A stretch of 64,000 nucleotides of DNA, from NCBI RefSeq assembly GCF_963675905.1, contig NZ_OY780936.1:1745946-1809945 (forward strand), in the 5' to 3' direction. This DNA is from an uncultured Bacteroides sp. (GTDB lineage: Bacteria; Bacteroidota; Bacteroidia; Bacteroidales; Bacteroidaceae). Every line of letters begins with the position of its first letter. The stretch's first letter is position 1. Shown one piece after another: positions 18,303 through 27,252 of the stretch. Under the pieces are notes generated by a model. That model saw nothing but the letters and a program-made list of their open reading frames with translations, was not told the DNA's origin and searched no databases. The translations under genes and the position numbers were made by a program.

Positions 18303-18464
18303 TTTTAAATCGAAATAACACCTTTTTCGCAAAAGTAAAGCAATAAACGGTAAACAACTTACTTTTTTATAAAAATCTTAAGCATATATTTTTTTGAGAA
18401 CCTAAAAAGCTATATATTTGCATTCCAAAAAATTAGAAGTACGAATAACATAGATTTTTTAAAA

Positions 18465-18740
18465 ATGACAAAAGCAGATATTGTAAACGAGATTGCTAAA
18501 AACACAGGAATTGATAAAACTACAGTGCTTACAACAGTAGAAGCATTCATGGATACAGTAAAAGAGTCCTTGTCTAGTGAGGACAACGTTTATTTACGTG
18601 GTTTTGGTAGTTTTGTAGTTAAGAAAAGAGCACAAAAAACTGCTCGTAACATTTCAAAGAATACAACTATCATTATTCCTGAGCACAACATTCCGTCGTT
18701 TAAACCTGCAAAGACATTTACTATTGCAGTAAAAAAATAA
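18465..18740 (+). CDS. hup: HU family DNA-binding protein
   Basis: A 91-residue HU/IHF-type nucleoid protein. It begins MTKADIVNEIAKNTGIDK, has the second helix VEAFMDTVKESLSSEDNVYLRGFGSF and basic beta-arms (KTARNISKNTTIIIPEHNIPSFKPAKTF) ending in a Lys tail. The arm Pro residue is in the usual place. The upstream DNA has a TATATTTG box at 18413-18420 with a TTTG element before it. The gene heads a cluster with a tiny basic protein and RNase G, a recurrent arrangement in Bacteroidota. Confidence 0.93.
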   Translation: MTKADIVNEIAKNTGIDKTTVLTTVEAFMDTVKESLSSEDNVYLRGFGSFVVKKRAQKTARNISKNTTIIIPEHNIPSFKPAKTFTIAVKK

Positions 18741-18774
18741 TTAACAAGAGTATTAACCATAAAATTTTGAAGCT

Positions 18775-18867
18775 ATGCCAAGCGGAAAGAAGAAAAAAAG
18801 ACATAAAATGTCAACTCACAAGCGTAAAAAAAGACTAAGAAAGAACAGACATAAAAGCAAGAAATAA
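18775..18867 (+). CDS. 30-residue very basic protein, bS22/mS38 (AURKAIP1/COX24)-like ribosomal protein
   Basis: A 30-codon gene starting with ATG: MPSGKKKKRHKMSTHKRKKR followed by LRKNRHKSKK. More than half of the residues are Lys, Arg or His. I recognise this as the short protein present throughout Bacteroidota between hup and rng and usually annotated as an AURKAIP1/COX24-domain protein, related to mitochondrial mS38 and mycobacterial bS22. A place on the small ribosomal subunit is inferred from that relationship. It lies 34 bases after hup, so it is probably co-transcribed. Confidence 0.85.
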   Translation: MPSGKKKKRHKMSTHKRKKRLRKNRHKSKK

Positions 18868-18891
18868 TTTTTAGTCTGCATGACAGAAAAT

Positions 18892-18935
18892 AAAGAACAA
18901 ACTTGTAAAGACAAATGTCTTGAAGTTTGTTCTTT
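18892..18935 (+). terminator. Hairpin between the small basic gene and rng
   Basis: Arms AAAGAACAAACTT and AAGTTTGTTCTTT pair over 13 bp, and the enclosed bases contain a second small hairpin (AAGAC and GTCTT). No long T-run follows, so it may be a processing or attenuation structure rather than a full terminator. A 25-codon frame with four Cys codons overlaps it. Confidence 0.5.
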
Positions 18936-19009
18936 GTGTAAAGAGGAACTTCAATGAACAATAAACTCTGTTTTACTGTTCATCACTTAAATTAATAAAG
19001 AAACATATT

Positions 19010-20584
19010 GTGACAAGCGAACTGGTAGTAGACGTACAACCCAAAGAGATTTCCATTGCACTTCTTGAAAACAAGAGTTTAGTGGAACTTCAAAGTGAAG
19101 GAAGAAATCTTTCTTTCTCCGTGGGAAATATGTATTTAGGCCGCGTAAAGAAATTAATGCCTGGTTTAAATGCTTGCTTCGTGGATGTAGGTTACGAAAA
19201 AGATGCTTTTCTTCATTATTTAGATTTAGGTCCTCAATTTAATTCTCTACAAAAGTACGTTAAGCAAACGTTAAGCGACAGAAAAAAGCTTAATCCCATT
19301 ACAAAGGCAACTATCCTTCCTGATATAGAAAAAGAGGGAACCATCTCTAATACACTAAAAGTAGGACAGGAAATTGTTGTTCAAATTGTAAAGGAACCAA
19401 TTTCTACTAAAGGACCAAGATTAACAGCCGAGATTTCCTTTGCAGGAAGATATTTAGTGCTTATCCCCTTTAATGATAAGGTTTCCGTATCACAAAAAAT
19501 TAAATCAAGCGAAGAACGTGCCCGCCTGAAACAGCTTTTACAGAGCATAAAGCCAAAAAACTTTGGTGTTATTGTTCGTACTGTAGCTGAAGGTAAAAGA
19601 GTGGCAGAGCTTGATGGAGAACTTAAGGTTCTTTTAAAACATTGGGAAGAAAGCATAACTAAAGTTCAGAAAGCTACTAAGTTTCCAACTCTCGTTTATG
19701 AGGAAACCAGCCGAACTGTTGCATTGTTGCGTGATTTGTTTAACCCTTCTTACGAAAACATTTATATTAATGATAAAAATGTTTTCGAAGAAATAAAGGA
19801 TTATGTTACCCTCATTGCCCCAGAGAGAACCGAAATTGTAAAATTGTATAAAGGACAACTTCCTATTTATGACAATTTCGGCATTACCAAACAGATTAAA
19901 TCATCATTTGGTAAAACCATATCTTATAAAAGTGGCGCATACCTTATTATCGAACATACTGAAGCCCTTCATGTAGTTGATGTTAATAGTGGTAACCGTG
20001 CTAAAGGCACAAATAGCCAGGAAGGAAATGCTTTAGAAGTAAACCTGGGTGCAGCCGATGAGATAGCAAGACAACTCCGTCTCCGTGATATGGGAGGAAT
20101 TATTGTTATCGACTTTATAGATATGAATGAGGCAGAAAACAGACAGAAGCTTTACGAAAGGATGTGTGCAAATATGCAGCTCGACAGAGCTAAGCATAAC
20201 ATTTTACCACTTAGCAAGTTCGGGCTGATGCAAATAACCCGTCAACGAGTTCGTCCGGCAATGGATGTAAATACAAGTGAAATTTGCCCAGCCTGTTTTG
20301 GTAAAGGAACAATTAAGCCTTCCATTCTGTTTACAGATTCTTTAGAGAATAAAATTGATTACCTGGTAAATAAATTAAAGGTAAAGAAATTCACACTTCA
20401 CATCCACCCGTATATTACAGCCTATGTAAATCAAGGACTTATTTCTTTGAAACATAAATGGCAAATAAAATACGGATTTGGAATTAAGATTATCCCTAAT
20501 CAAAAACTAGCCTTTCTGGAATATAAATTCTATGATTCAAATGGCGAAGAGATTGATATGCAGGAAGAAATCGAAATTAAATAA
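19010..20584 (+). CDS. rng: Ribonuclease G (RNase E/G family)
   Basis: 524 residues from a GTG start; the N-terminus TSELVVDVQPKEISIALLE is the conserved one, so no later start is needed. The protein has the S1-containing N-terminal region (NMYLGRVKKLMPGLNACFVDVG), the RNase-H-like and 5' sensor regions, the DNase-I-like catalytic core with IIEHTEALHVVDVNSG and GGIIVIDFIDM holding the Mg-binding Asp residues, and the Zn-link CPACFGKGT. It cleaves 5'-monophosphorylated single-stranded RNA and matures rRNA. A strong terminator follows directly. Confidence 0.95.
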   Translation: MTSELVVDVQPKEISIALLENKSLVELQSEGRNLSFSVGNMYLGRVKKLMPGLNACFVDVGYEKDAFLHYLDLGPQFNSLQKYVKQTLSDRKKLNPITKATILPDIEKEGTISNTLKVGQEIVVQIVKEPISTKGPRLTAEISFAGRYLVLIPFNDKVSVSQKIKSSEERARLKQLLQSIKPKNFGVIVRTVAEGKRVAELDGELKVLLKHWEESITKVQKATKFPTLVYEETSRTVALLRDLFNPSYENIYINDKNVFEEIKDYVTLIAPERTEIVKLYKGQLPIYDNFGITKQIKSSFGKTISYKSGAYLIIEHTEALHVVDVNSGNRAKGTNSQEGNALEVNLGAADEIARQLRLRDMGGIIVIDFIDMNEAENRQKLYERMCANMQLDRAKHNILPLSKFGLMQITRQRVRPAMDVNTSEICPACFGKGTIKPSILFTDSLENKIDYLVNKLKVKKFTLHIHPYITAYVNQGLISLKHKWQIKYGFGIKIIPNQKLAFLEYKFYDSNGEEIDMQEEIEIK

Positions 20585-20588
20585 AGGA

Positions 20589-20621
20589 AAAGGTTGCTCA
20601 TTACGAGCAACCTTTCTTTTT
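20589..20621 (+). terminator. Terminator of the hup-rng cluster
   Basis: An 11-bp perfect stem (AAAGGTTGCTC and complement) around ATTAC, followed by CTTTTT. It starts four bases after the rng stop codon. Confidence 0.85.
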
Positions 20622-20738
20622 ATCACTAAGCTTTATCTTTAAGAACACATATATTCGAGCCTTTTATGTATACTAAAGCAATATTATGCTAAATCATAAT
20701 TATCTTAGCTCTGATCATCAACATTTTATCATTAAAGA

Positions 20739-20875
20739 GGGTGTAGATGGTGTACATAAAAAGAGTTTTTTTGGCTTCCAGAAATATTTTTTTTAAAATT
20801 CCGCAAATTGCAGAATTTTCAAAATTTTATTTTCCAGAACGAAAAAAGAACAATTTATCTACACCATCTACACCC
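20739..20875. repeat. Intergenic element A: 16-bp inverted repeat built of tandem GGTGTAGAT words
   Basis: GGGTGTAGATGGTGTA at the left end and its exact complement at the right end enclose about 105 AT-rich bases. The right arm read on the minus strand is GGTGTAGAT twice. The inside holds a further inverted pair, AAAATTC and GAATTTT, around CGCAAATTGCA. No frame is present, so this is a non-coding element, possibly of the small palindromic or MITE kind; no target duplication is seen. Confidence 0.6.
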
Positions 20876-21033
20876 CAGAAAACATATCTAACTGATAATC
20901 AATAATGTTTATTCCTAAGAAAAGTACTTAGCTGGAAATTGCTGTATAAAACGATATGGATTATTGCCATTCAGTCCTGAAAGTACTTAATAAGAAAAGG
21001 GTTATTAGTAATTTATTGGCGGGAGGTTGAGAT
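20876..21033. other. Gene-free stretch between element A and array 2
   Basis: AT-rich sequence with no credible gene, promoter pair or hairpin that I can support. It belongs to the 670-bp gap between rng and the small secreted protein gene. Confidence 0.4.
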
Positions 21034-21093
21034 AAACATGTACATGTTTATTCCCAATCATGTACATGATTGAACTCAATCTTGTACATGTTT
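21034..21093. repeat. Array 2: three 16-bp palindromes at 22-bp spacing
   Basis: AAACATGTACATGTTT, AATCATGTACATGATT and AATCTTGTACATGTTT begin at 21034, 21056 and 21078; the first two are perfect palindromes. The 6-base spacers are ATTCCC and GAACTC. The array lies in the gap between the 3' ends of rng and the small secreted protein gene, so it is not in front of any gene. Neither flanking 22-bp register contains a further unit. Confidence 0.85.
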
Positions 21094-21254
21094 GGATTAA
21101 GCAAACCTGAATAAATAATTAGTTTATGCTTTCTTTTGAATTAAACTGATTCCTGTTGAATGCTAATGTTCCTAAGCCTATAATCTGTTGACCTACTAAT
21201 TTATTAACTCTGATACAGGATGCCCTCTTTAGGTTTAAAGTCTAAAAGAAAAAG

Positions 21255-21707
21255 CTATAAAGCACAATCTCCAATAAATGTAAGTTCTACTTTTCTATTG
21301 AGACTAGAAACTATAATATTCCCTTCAATAGCATAGGATTCATAATCAGTATCTTTCTTATTTTCAACTATTATTTTTAGCAAATATTGTTTACTCCTAT
21401 AATTATAGGTTTTGTCCTTATCTATATTAATTAAAGTAAACCTCTCCATTTTCCCATTAATTACTAGATGAGCTATACTTGCCATATCATTTACGCAAAC
21501 ATATATTCCTTTCTTTTTGTCTTGAATTGAGGAATAGAAGCAGCAACTTCCACCATCAACGTCATTAGGAATTTTAGTAAAATGACCTATCTTAATATTG
21601 GGCTTAGAGTACACGCTTGTTACTGTTTGCTTTTTCCTCTGAATTGATTGAGAATACATTGAACATGAAAATATTATCAGAAGAATAAATACGTTTCCTT
21701 TTAGCAT
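21255..21707 (-). CDS. Small secreted protein of unknown function
   Basis: A 150-residue protein with an N-terminal signal peptide (MLKGNVFILLIIFSCSMYSQ); the Cys is followed by Ser-Met, so it may be a plain signal sequence rather than a lipobox. The mature part is beta-rich with a Cys pair (GGSCCFYSS) and a final Cys in FIGDCAL that could form disulfides outside the cytoplasm. No family recognised. It lies 42 bases downstream of the glucosaminidase gene on the same strand and may be co-transcribed. Confidence 0.6.
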   Translation of the reverse strand: MLKGNVFILLIIFSCSMYSQSIQRKKQTVTSVYSKPNIKIGHFTKIPNDVDGGSCCFYSSIQDKKKGIYVCVNDMASIAHLVINGKMERFTLINIDKDKTYNYRSKQYLLKIIVENKKDTDYESYAIEGNIIVSSLNRKVELTFIGDCAL

Positions 21708-21749
21708 AATATGTTTTTCAACTATGTACCAATATTTAAACGAGGTATA

Positions 21750-22655
21750 TTATCTCAGCCAGATTAAATCTCCCACCTGAGGAACATACTCGCCCGATTT
21801 CTTATTCAGTTTGTAAAGGTTCTTAAGTCTGATACCATATAATTGAGAAATACTGTGCATTGAATCGTCTTCACGAACTGTATGAACGGTATACTTTTCT
21901 GAAGCATGTTTGTTTTTCTGGTGAAGATAAATAATATCTCCTTCTGCCAATGTGTAGTCTTTAGTAAGATCATTATCTTTGATGAGCTTTCTTGCGTATG
22001 TATGGAACTCATTGGCAATACTTTCGAACGTATCTCCACGGCGAGCTATAACATATAGCAACCCATTGGCGATGTAAGCCTGATGAGGTGTAAATGATTC
22101 TTTCTCTTTCTTTTCATGAACATGCTTCTTCTTGCTCAGTCCTTCTTTGTCATACTTATAGAGTTCATAGTCTTCAATAATAGTGATTAAGCGATTTGCA
22201 TAAGAAGGGTCTGTAGCATATCCGGCCTTCTTTAATCCTTTTGCCCAACCTTTATAATCGGTAATATCAAGATTGAAAAGAAAAGCATATCTGGCACCGG
22301 AGCAAAGGAATTTAGAATGATCTTCGTATGAAGCATTTGGATTATTATAAGCTCGGAAACATTCATTGGGTGCATCGTCATCATGAGAAACACTTGGTCC
22401 GTTCCACCTTACACCACATTTTATTCCGAAATGATTATTTGATTCCTTTGCCAAAGAACTTTGTCCTGCTCCTGATTCCAAAAGTCCCTGAGAAAGAGTT
22501 ATGCTAGCCGGAATTTTATACTCTCTCATCTGTTCTATAGCCAAGTCACTGTATTGCTTGACATAAGCCACATATTTCGGATTTCTATATTGAGCCTGAG
22601 CTAAAGTTGAGCAAACCAACAATACAGAAGCAAAAAACAATCGGGAAAATTTCAT
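21750..22655 (-). CDS. Secreted glucosaminidase with two LysM domains
   Basis: About 301 residues from the start MKFSRLFFASVLL, ten codons inside the longest frame, which places the signal peptide at the N-terminus. The catalytic domain (about 25-165) is of the FlgJ/mannosyl-glycoprotein glucosaminidase type, with ITLSQGLLESGAGQSSLA carrying the catalytic Glu, NNHFGIKC, and YEDHSKFL. Two C-terminal LysM segments (about 205-245 and 255-300; GDTFESIANEF, EDDSMHSISQLYGI) bind peptidoglycan. It should cut glycan strands of the cell wall. It is divergent from the cytidine deaminase gene. Confidence 0.9.
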   Translation of the reverse strand: MKFSRLFFASVLLVCSTLAQAQYRNPKYVAYVKQYSDLAIEQMREYKIPASITLSQGLLESGAGQSSLAKESNNHFGIKCGVRWNGPSVSHDDDAPNECFRAYNNPNASYEDHSKFLCSGARYAFLFNLDITDYKGWAKGLKKAGYATDPSYANRLITIIEDYELYKYDKEGLSKKKHVHEKKEKESFTPHQAYIANGLLYVIARRGDTFESIANEFHTYARKLIKDNDLTKDYTLAEGDIIYLHQKNKHASEKYTVHTVREDDSMHSISQLYGIRLKNLYKLNKKSGEYVPQVGDLIWLR

Positions 22656-22760
22656 ACTATATATTTTATCTGTTTCTGAGCACAAAAGTCATAAAAATAA
22701 TCGAATTTACCAATCTCTTTTATTAACTTTGTTATTAAAACCAATAAAACCCGTATAATT

Positions 22761-23240
22761 ATGAAAGATCTGACGATCAAATCTATTATAAAAGTTTGCC
22801 AATACGATGAACTTTCCGATGAAGATAAAAAACTGATTGATCAATCAATTGAAGCAACAAAACGTAGTTACGCTCCTTATTCAAAGTTCTCTGTAGGTGC
22901 TGCCGCTTTACTAGATAATGGAATTACTGTTACCGGTACTAATCAGGAAAATGCAGCCTACCCTTCCGGACTGTGTGCCGAACGCACTACTTTGTTCTAT
23001 GCAAACTCTCAATATCCGGATTCTGCAGTAAAAACACTGGCTATTGCTGCCCGTACAGAACGTGATTTCATAGATACTCCTATTCCTCCATGCGGTGCCT
23101 GCCGACAGGTTATTCTGGAAACAGAAAAGCGCTTTGGCAATTCCATTCGTATTTTACTTTATGGAAAAGAATGTATTTATATTGTAGAAGGAATAGGGAG
23201 TCTGCTTCCGCTTTCTTTTGATGCTTCGGCTATGGAATAA
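22761..23240 (+). CDS. cdd: Cytidine deaminase
   Basis: A 159-residue zinc-dependent deaminase converting cytidine and deoxycytidine to uridine forms in nucleoside salvage. The zinc and catalytic motifs are complete: NAAYPSGLCAERTTLF with Cys-Ala-Glu and PPCGACRQVILE with Cys-x2-Cys. The N-terminal SKFSVGAAALLDNG segment is the nucleoside-binding strand. A TAACTTTG box at 22734-22741 fits a Bacteroides -7 element. The following lipoprotein gene begins 44 bases later. Confidence 0.94.
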   Translation: MKDLTIKSIIKVCQYDELSDEDKKLIDQSIEATKRSYAPYSKFSVGAAALLDNGITVTGTNQENAAYPSGLCAERTTLFYANSQYPDSAVKTLAIAARTERDFIDTPIPPCGACRQVILETEKRFGNSIRILLYGKECIYIVEGIGSLLPLSFDASAME

Positions 23241-23284
23241 TGGCTGGTCTACAAACTTATATATTAATATAAAGACGGTATAAA

Positions 23285-23656
23285 ATGAAAAAGATCTTTT
23301 TACTTCTATTAGTATCTTTATCACTATCCAGTTGTATAACTACACAGACAGAGAATAAAGGTTCATTCGTTTCAAAAGATTATACGAAAAGTATGTTTGT
23401 AATTAGTGATAAGGTAAAACCCGGTATGAGCAAAGCTGACTTTATCTCTCTTTTCGGGAAACCTTATAAGACTGGTTTCTATTTCGATAAGGATAAGGTT
23501 TTGCACGAAGACCTGTATTACAAAGAGCAGTTGTATATACAAACATGGTACATGATAAATACAGTATTTCATTTTGAGAATTCCATATTGATATCTCAGG
23601 AACAGGGAGATGAAAACCGAACTTTTAGTGAATGCAATTGCAGTAACAAAAAGTAA
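23285..23656 (+). CDS. Small lipoprotein with a BamE/SmpA-like fold
   Basis: A 123-residue lipoprotein (lipobox SLSSC, Cys17). The segment VKPGMSKADFISLFGKPYKTGFYF resembles the helix-loop signature of BamE/OmlA and related small outer-membrane proteins, followed by beta strands around EQLYIQTWYMINTVFHFEN. A Cys pair near the C-terminus (ECNCSNKK) is unusual for the fold. It may interact with the outer membrane, but a role in the Bam complex is not shown by the sequence. Confidence 0.6.
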   Translation: MKKIFLLLLVSLSLSSCITTQTENKGSFVSKDYTKSMFVISDKVKPGMSKADFISLFGKPYKTGFYFDKDKVLHEDLYYKEQLYIQTWYMINTVFHFENSILISQEQGDENRTFSECNCSNKK

Positions 23657-23679
23657 CTTCTTAAAAAAGTACTTATAGC

Positions 23680-23718
23680 AAAAAAGCTGTTTCATTACTG
23701 AAACAGCTTTTTTTGTTG
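23680..23718 (+). terminator. Bidirectional terminator between the BamE-like lipoprotein and pgm
   Basis: A 15-bp perfect stem (AAAAAAGCTGTTTCA and complement) with a TTAC loop; it has T-runs on both strands and sits between two convergent genes. Confidence 0.9.
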
Positions 23719-23734
23719 TGAGATATATTTCTTC

Positions 23735-25483
23735 TTAGATTCCAAGAGAAGTCATAACGGCTTTAATCTTTTCGTCAGCGGCAGCATTTGATTTATCATA
23801 ATCTGCACGTGATTTAATATCGCCTTTAACCTCTATATAGAACTTAATCTTGGGTTCTGTACCTGAAGGACGGATAGAAACTTTACTACCATCTTCAGTG
23901 AAGTATTGCAATACATTAGAAGATTCCGGCATATCCAATGCTGATTTTTCTCCGGTTAAGGCATTAGTCTGCTGCAAAGCCTGGAAGTCCTTATAAAGAA
24001 CAATCTTAGAACCAGCCATTTCTTTAGGAGGATTGTTGCGGAAATCAGTCATCATTTGCTTGATTTCTTCTGCTCCACTCTTACCTTGTTTCACTACAGA
24101 AACACCTTTTTCTTTAGAGAATCCGTATTCTACATAGATATCCTGAAGCAATTGATACAAAGTTTTGCCATTATCTTTTGCCCAGGCAGCTACCTCAGCA
24201 ATTAAACAACAAGCAGAAACAGCATCTTTATCACGGCAGAAATCTTCGGCAAGGAATCCGTAACTTTCTTCTCCACCACCAATGTATGTTTTCTTGCCTT
24301 CAGCCAAACGAATTTCGCGTGCTATCCATTTAAAGCCAGTATAACAATCAAGCATTTCAATCTTATTGCGGTCTGCAATTGTCTTGATCAATTCTGTAGT
24401 AACAATTGTCTTCACTACAAATTCATCACCTTTGATTTTATTCAAAGCTTTATATTGAGTGATGATGTAATACAAATACATCAGGCAAGTCTGGTTACCA
24501 TTAATCAATACCCATTCGCCTTTATCGTCCTTGCAGGAAATACCTACACGGTCGGCATCAGGATCGGAAGCCATAACTAAATCGGCATCTGTTTCTTTTG
24601 CTTTTTCTATTGCCATTGACAATGCCGCAGGTTCTTCAGGATTAGGAGACTTCACTGTTGGGAAATCACCACTAATCACATTCTGTTCTGGCACCGGAAT
24701 AATATTGGTAAAGCCCCACATTTTCAAAGAACGTGGTATAATATGAACTCCTGTTCCGTGAATTGGAGTATAGACAATCTTCAAATCGTTATGACGAGCA
24801 ATAACTTCAGGATCAATTGATACTGTTTTAACCTTATCTAAGTATGCTTTATCAATTTCTTCGCCAATAATTTCTATAAGCGCTGGGTTGCCTTCGAACT
24901 TAATATCAGCGGCAGAAGATACTTTATTTACTTCATCAATAATACCCGAATCGTGAGGTGCAAGTACCTGTGCACCATCATCCCAATATGCTTTATATCC
25001 GTTATATTCTTTTGGATTGTGAGAAGCTGTAAGAATAATTCCGCTTTGGCAACCCAATTGACGAATTGTGAAAGACATCTCAGGAGTTGGACGAAGGTCT
25101 TCAAATAAATAAACCTTTATTCCGTTTGCTGAAAAGATATTCGCTGAGATTTCTGCAAATTTACGGCTGTTGTTACGGCTATCGTGACCAATAACTACAG
25201 AGATCTGCTTTAATTCCTTGAAAGATTTATTCAGATAGTTAGATAAGCCCTGAGTTGCAGCTCCAACAGTATAAATGTTCATACGGTTACTACCTACTCC
25301 CATTATACCACGTAAACCGCCTGTTCCAAATTCCAGGTCTTTATAGAATGATTCAATCAGTTCTGTTTTATCTTCATTGTCAAGCATTCCTTTAACCTCT
25401 GCCTGAGTTTCTGCATCATAAGCGGGAGTCAGCCATTTATTTGCTTTCTCTGATACGAATTTTATCAGTTCTTCATTATCCAT
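23735..25483 (-). CDS. pgm: Phospho-sugar mutase (phosphoglucomutase/phosphomannomutase)
   Basis: A 582-residue alpha-D-phosphohexomutase with four domains. The phospho-serine loop is GIILTASHNPKEYNGYK, the metal-binding loop DPDADRVGI, the sugar-recognition loop GGEESYGFL and the phosphate-binding loop RPSGTEPKIKFYIE, all intact. It interconverts hexose-1-phosphate and hexose-6-phosphate for glycan precursors and glycogen. Length and motifs fit the Bacteroides phosphoglucomutase branch, but glucose versus mannose preference cannot be read from motifs alone. It stands alone between two convergent or tandem units. Confidence 0.93.
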   Translation of the reverse strand: MDNEELIKFVSEKANKWLTPAYDAETQAEVKGMLDNEDKTELIESFYKDLEFGTGGLRGIMGVGSNRMNIYTVGAATQGLSNYLNKSFKELKQISVVIGHDSRNNSRKFAEISANIFSANGIKVYLFEDLRPTPEMSFTIRQLGCQSGIILTASHNPKEYNGYKAYWDDGAQVLAPHDSGIIDEVNKVSSAADIKFEGNPALIEIIGEEIDKAYLDKVKTVSIDPEVIARHNDLKIVYTPIHGTGVHIIPRSLKMWGFTNIIPVPEQNVISGDFPTVKSPNPEEPAALSMAIEKAKETDADLVMASDPDADRVGISCKDDKGEWVLINGNQTCLMYLYYIITQYKALNKIKGDEFVVKTIVTTELIKTIADRNKIEMLDCYTGFKWIAREIRLAEGKKTYIGGGEESYGFLAEDFCRDKDAVSACCLIAEVAAWAKDNGKTLYQLLQDIYVEYGFSKEKGVSVVKQGKSGAEEIKQMMTDFRNNPPKEMAGSKIVLYKDFQALQQTNALTGEKSALDMPESSNVLQYFTEDGSKVSIRPSGTEPKIKFYIEVKGDIKSRADYDKSNAAADEKIKAVMTSLGI

Positions 25484-25597
25484 ACGATTGTTTATTTAAA
25501 TTGTTTCTGTATTCTTAATACTTTGATCGGTACAAAAATAGCAAATTTCATTTATATTTTACACACTAACAACAAACCTTTTTGTCTCATTATAGGT

Positions 25598-27235
25598 CTA
25601 TTGTGTCACTTTATAACGATCTCCGGTAGTCTTAACAAGTTCTTCCAGAAAATCTTTTGGGTATCCAGGACGCATTACCGGTGCTGGTTGTCCGATTGAG
25701 TTACGTTCGAACTTACCATTTTTCATACGCTTCACCACTCCGTCATTGTATTTCACAATAAGGTATTCGCCAAGGTGTTTCCATGTTTCAAATGCAGACT
25801 GAGCAGTCATATTAGTGTAGTTCGCCAAAAACGCTTTTGCCTTTGCCGGATCTGTTTCATACATTTTGGCTGCTGTAGCCTCAATTGCTTCCTGTGACAT
25901 ATTGAATCCGCTTTCCATTTCTTTTTGGGTGGAGCGTAAATCGTCAATCATCAGACTATAACGAGGATAAACCATATTTGACACCCAGTTAAATATCCAG
26001 AATGAAGAGTCCCATGAGAATGTGATATAATCACCTTTTCCCTGAGCATAACATTCAGGCACTTTATCTGTACAACAATATACCGGAGTGTAAACAGTCA
26101 TATTTGCATCATCCATACCAAACCATAACACGCCACCAATTGCATCGGGTTTATCAGCTCTCATCTGAGCTACAAAAGTGAATCCTGTTTGTTGAGTAGA
26201 GATTGGTCGTTCGTTAAAATATTCCTGTTCGCCAACCTTATATGTCAATGGAGAAAGGCGATACGGACTTTTATATGGACCAGCTCCTAAATCTTTTGTT
26301 AAATCGAGTGGAGTACCTTCGTAATGATCACGCATTGCATTCTTAATATCTTGAACTGACAGCTTTTTGGCTGGTTTAATATAAAGAGGCATCGGGTCGT
26401 TGCTGGTTCCCTGAATATATCCTAAATACGATTCCATTTCAGGATTAAACATGCGGTAGAAGCTCCACACTCTGGCTTCACAAAAACGACGTGCACCAAA
26501 ATCAAGCGGAGCATAAGCATCTGCAAAACTAAAGTCTTTATTCACACCGTTAAAGTACTTTTTCTCACGGGCAAATGAAATTACATCAGAAGAATACATA
26601 CAGTTTTCTTTATCATCCATATTAAACTGATGGATGCGCGATTGGTTAGCATGAGCCGCAATACAATCATCAGGGATACGTACGGCTACCCAAACTGCAC
26701 CACGAATACCCGGGCCTTTACCCACCATCTCCATAATCCATATTTCATTAGGGTCTGCGATAGTAAACGACTCACCACTGCTGTAATATCCATATTCCTG
26801 AACTAGTTTGTCCATTGTCTGAATTGCTTCTCTGGCAGTGCGTGCTCGTTGAAGAGTTATATAAATCAGGCTTCCATAATCAATAATGCCTGTTGAGTCT
26901 ACCAATTCTTCACGACCACCAAAAGTTGTTTCTGCAATTGTTAACTGGTACTCGTTTATATTACCAATCACATTATATGTTTTTTTGGCTTGTTCTATTT
27001 GCCCCAGATATTTACCTGTATCCCATTCATTTACATTCAACATTGTTCCCTTGGCGAAAGTGCCGGAAGGATAATGACACAAATAACCAAACATTCCGTA
27101 AGAATCGGCTGAGTAAGAAACAATGGTAGAACCATCTGTTGAAGCATTTTTTCCTACAATAAGATTTGTACATGCAAAGGTTTTAGCTAACAATGCAAAC
27201 AGTAAGAAAGCAAAAGTTAAAAGTCTTTTATTCAT
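25598..27235 (-). CDS. Secreted C69-family dipeptidase
   Basis: A 545-residue Ntn-hydrolase. Residues 1-21 form a signal peptide; cleavage leaves Cys22 (AC|TNLIVGKNAS) as the N-terminal nucleophile, the hallmark of family C69. Further conserved parts are DGSTIVSYSADSYG, ETTFGGREELVD and the DPNEIWIMEMVG strand. C69 enzymes cut dipeptides in the periplasm. The gene is 17 bases downstream of an M23 peptidase gene on the same strand, so it may belong to an envelope-peptide turnover pair. The fold is complete. Confidence 0.9.
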   Translation of the reverse strand: MNKRLLTFAFLLFALLAKTFACTNLIVGKNASTDGSTIVSYSADSYGMFGYLCHYPSGTFAKGTMLNVNEWDTGKYLGQIEQAKKTYNVIGNINEYQLTIAETTFGGREELVDSTGIIDYGSLIYITLQRARTAREAIQTMDKLVQEYGYYSSGESFTIADPNEIWIMEMVGKGPGIRGAVWVAVRIPDDCIAAHANQSRIHQFNMDDKENCMYSSDVISFAREKKYFNGVNKDFSFADAYAPLDFGARRFCEARVWSFYRMFNPEMESYLGYIQGTSNDPMPLYIKPAKKLSVQDIKNAMRDHYEGTPLDLTKDLGAGPYKSPYRLSPLTYKVGEQEYFNERPISTQQTGFTFVAQMRADKPDAIGGVLWFGMDDANMTVYTPVYCCTDKVPECYAQGKGDYITFSWDSSFWIFNWVSNMVYPRYSLMIDDLRSTQKEMESGFNMSQEAIEATAAKMYETDPAKAKAFLANYTNMTAQSAFETWKHLGEYLIVKYNDGVVKRMKNGKFERNSIGQPAPVMRPGYPKDFLEELVKTTGDRYKVTQ

Positions 27236-27252
27236 ATATTATCATTTTATTA

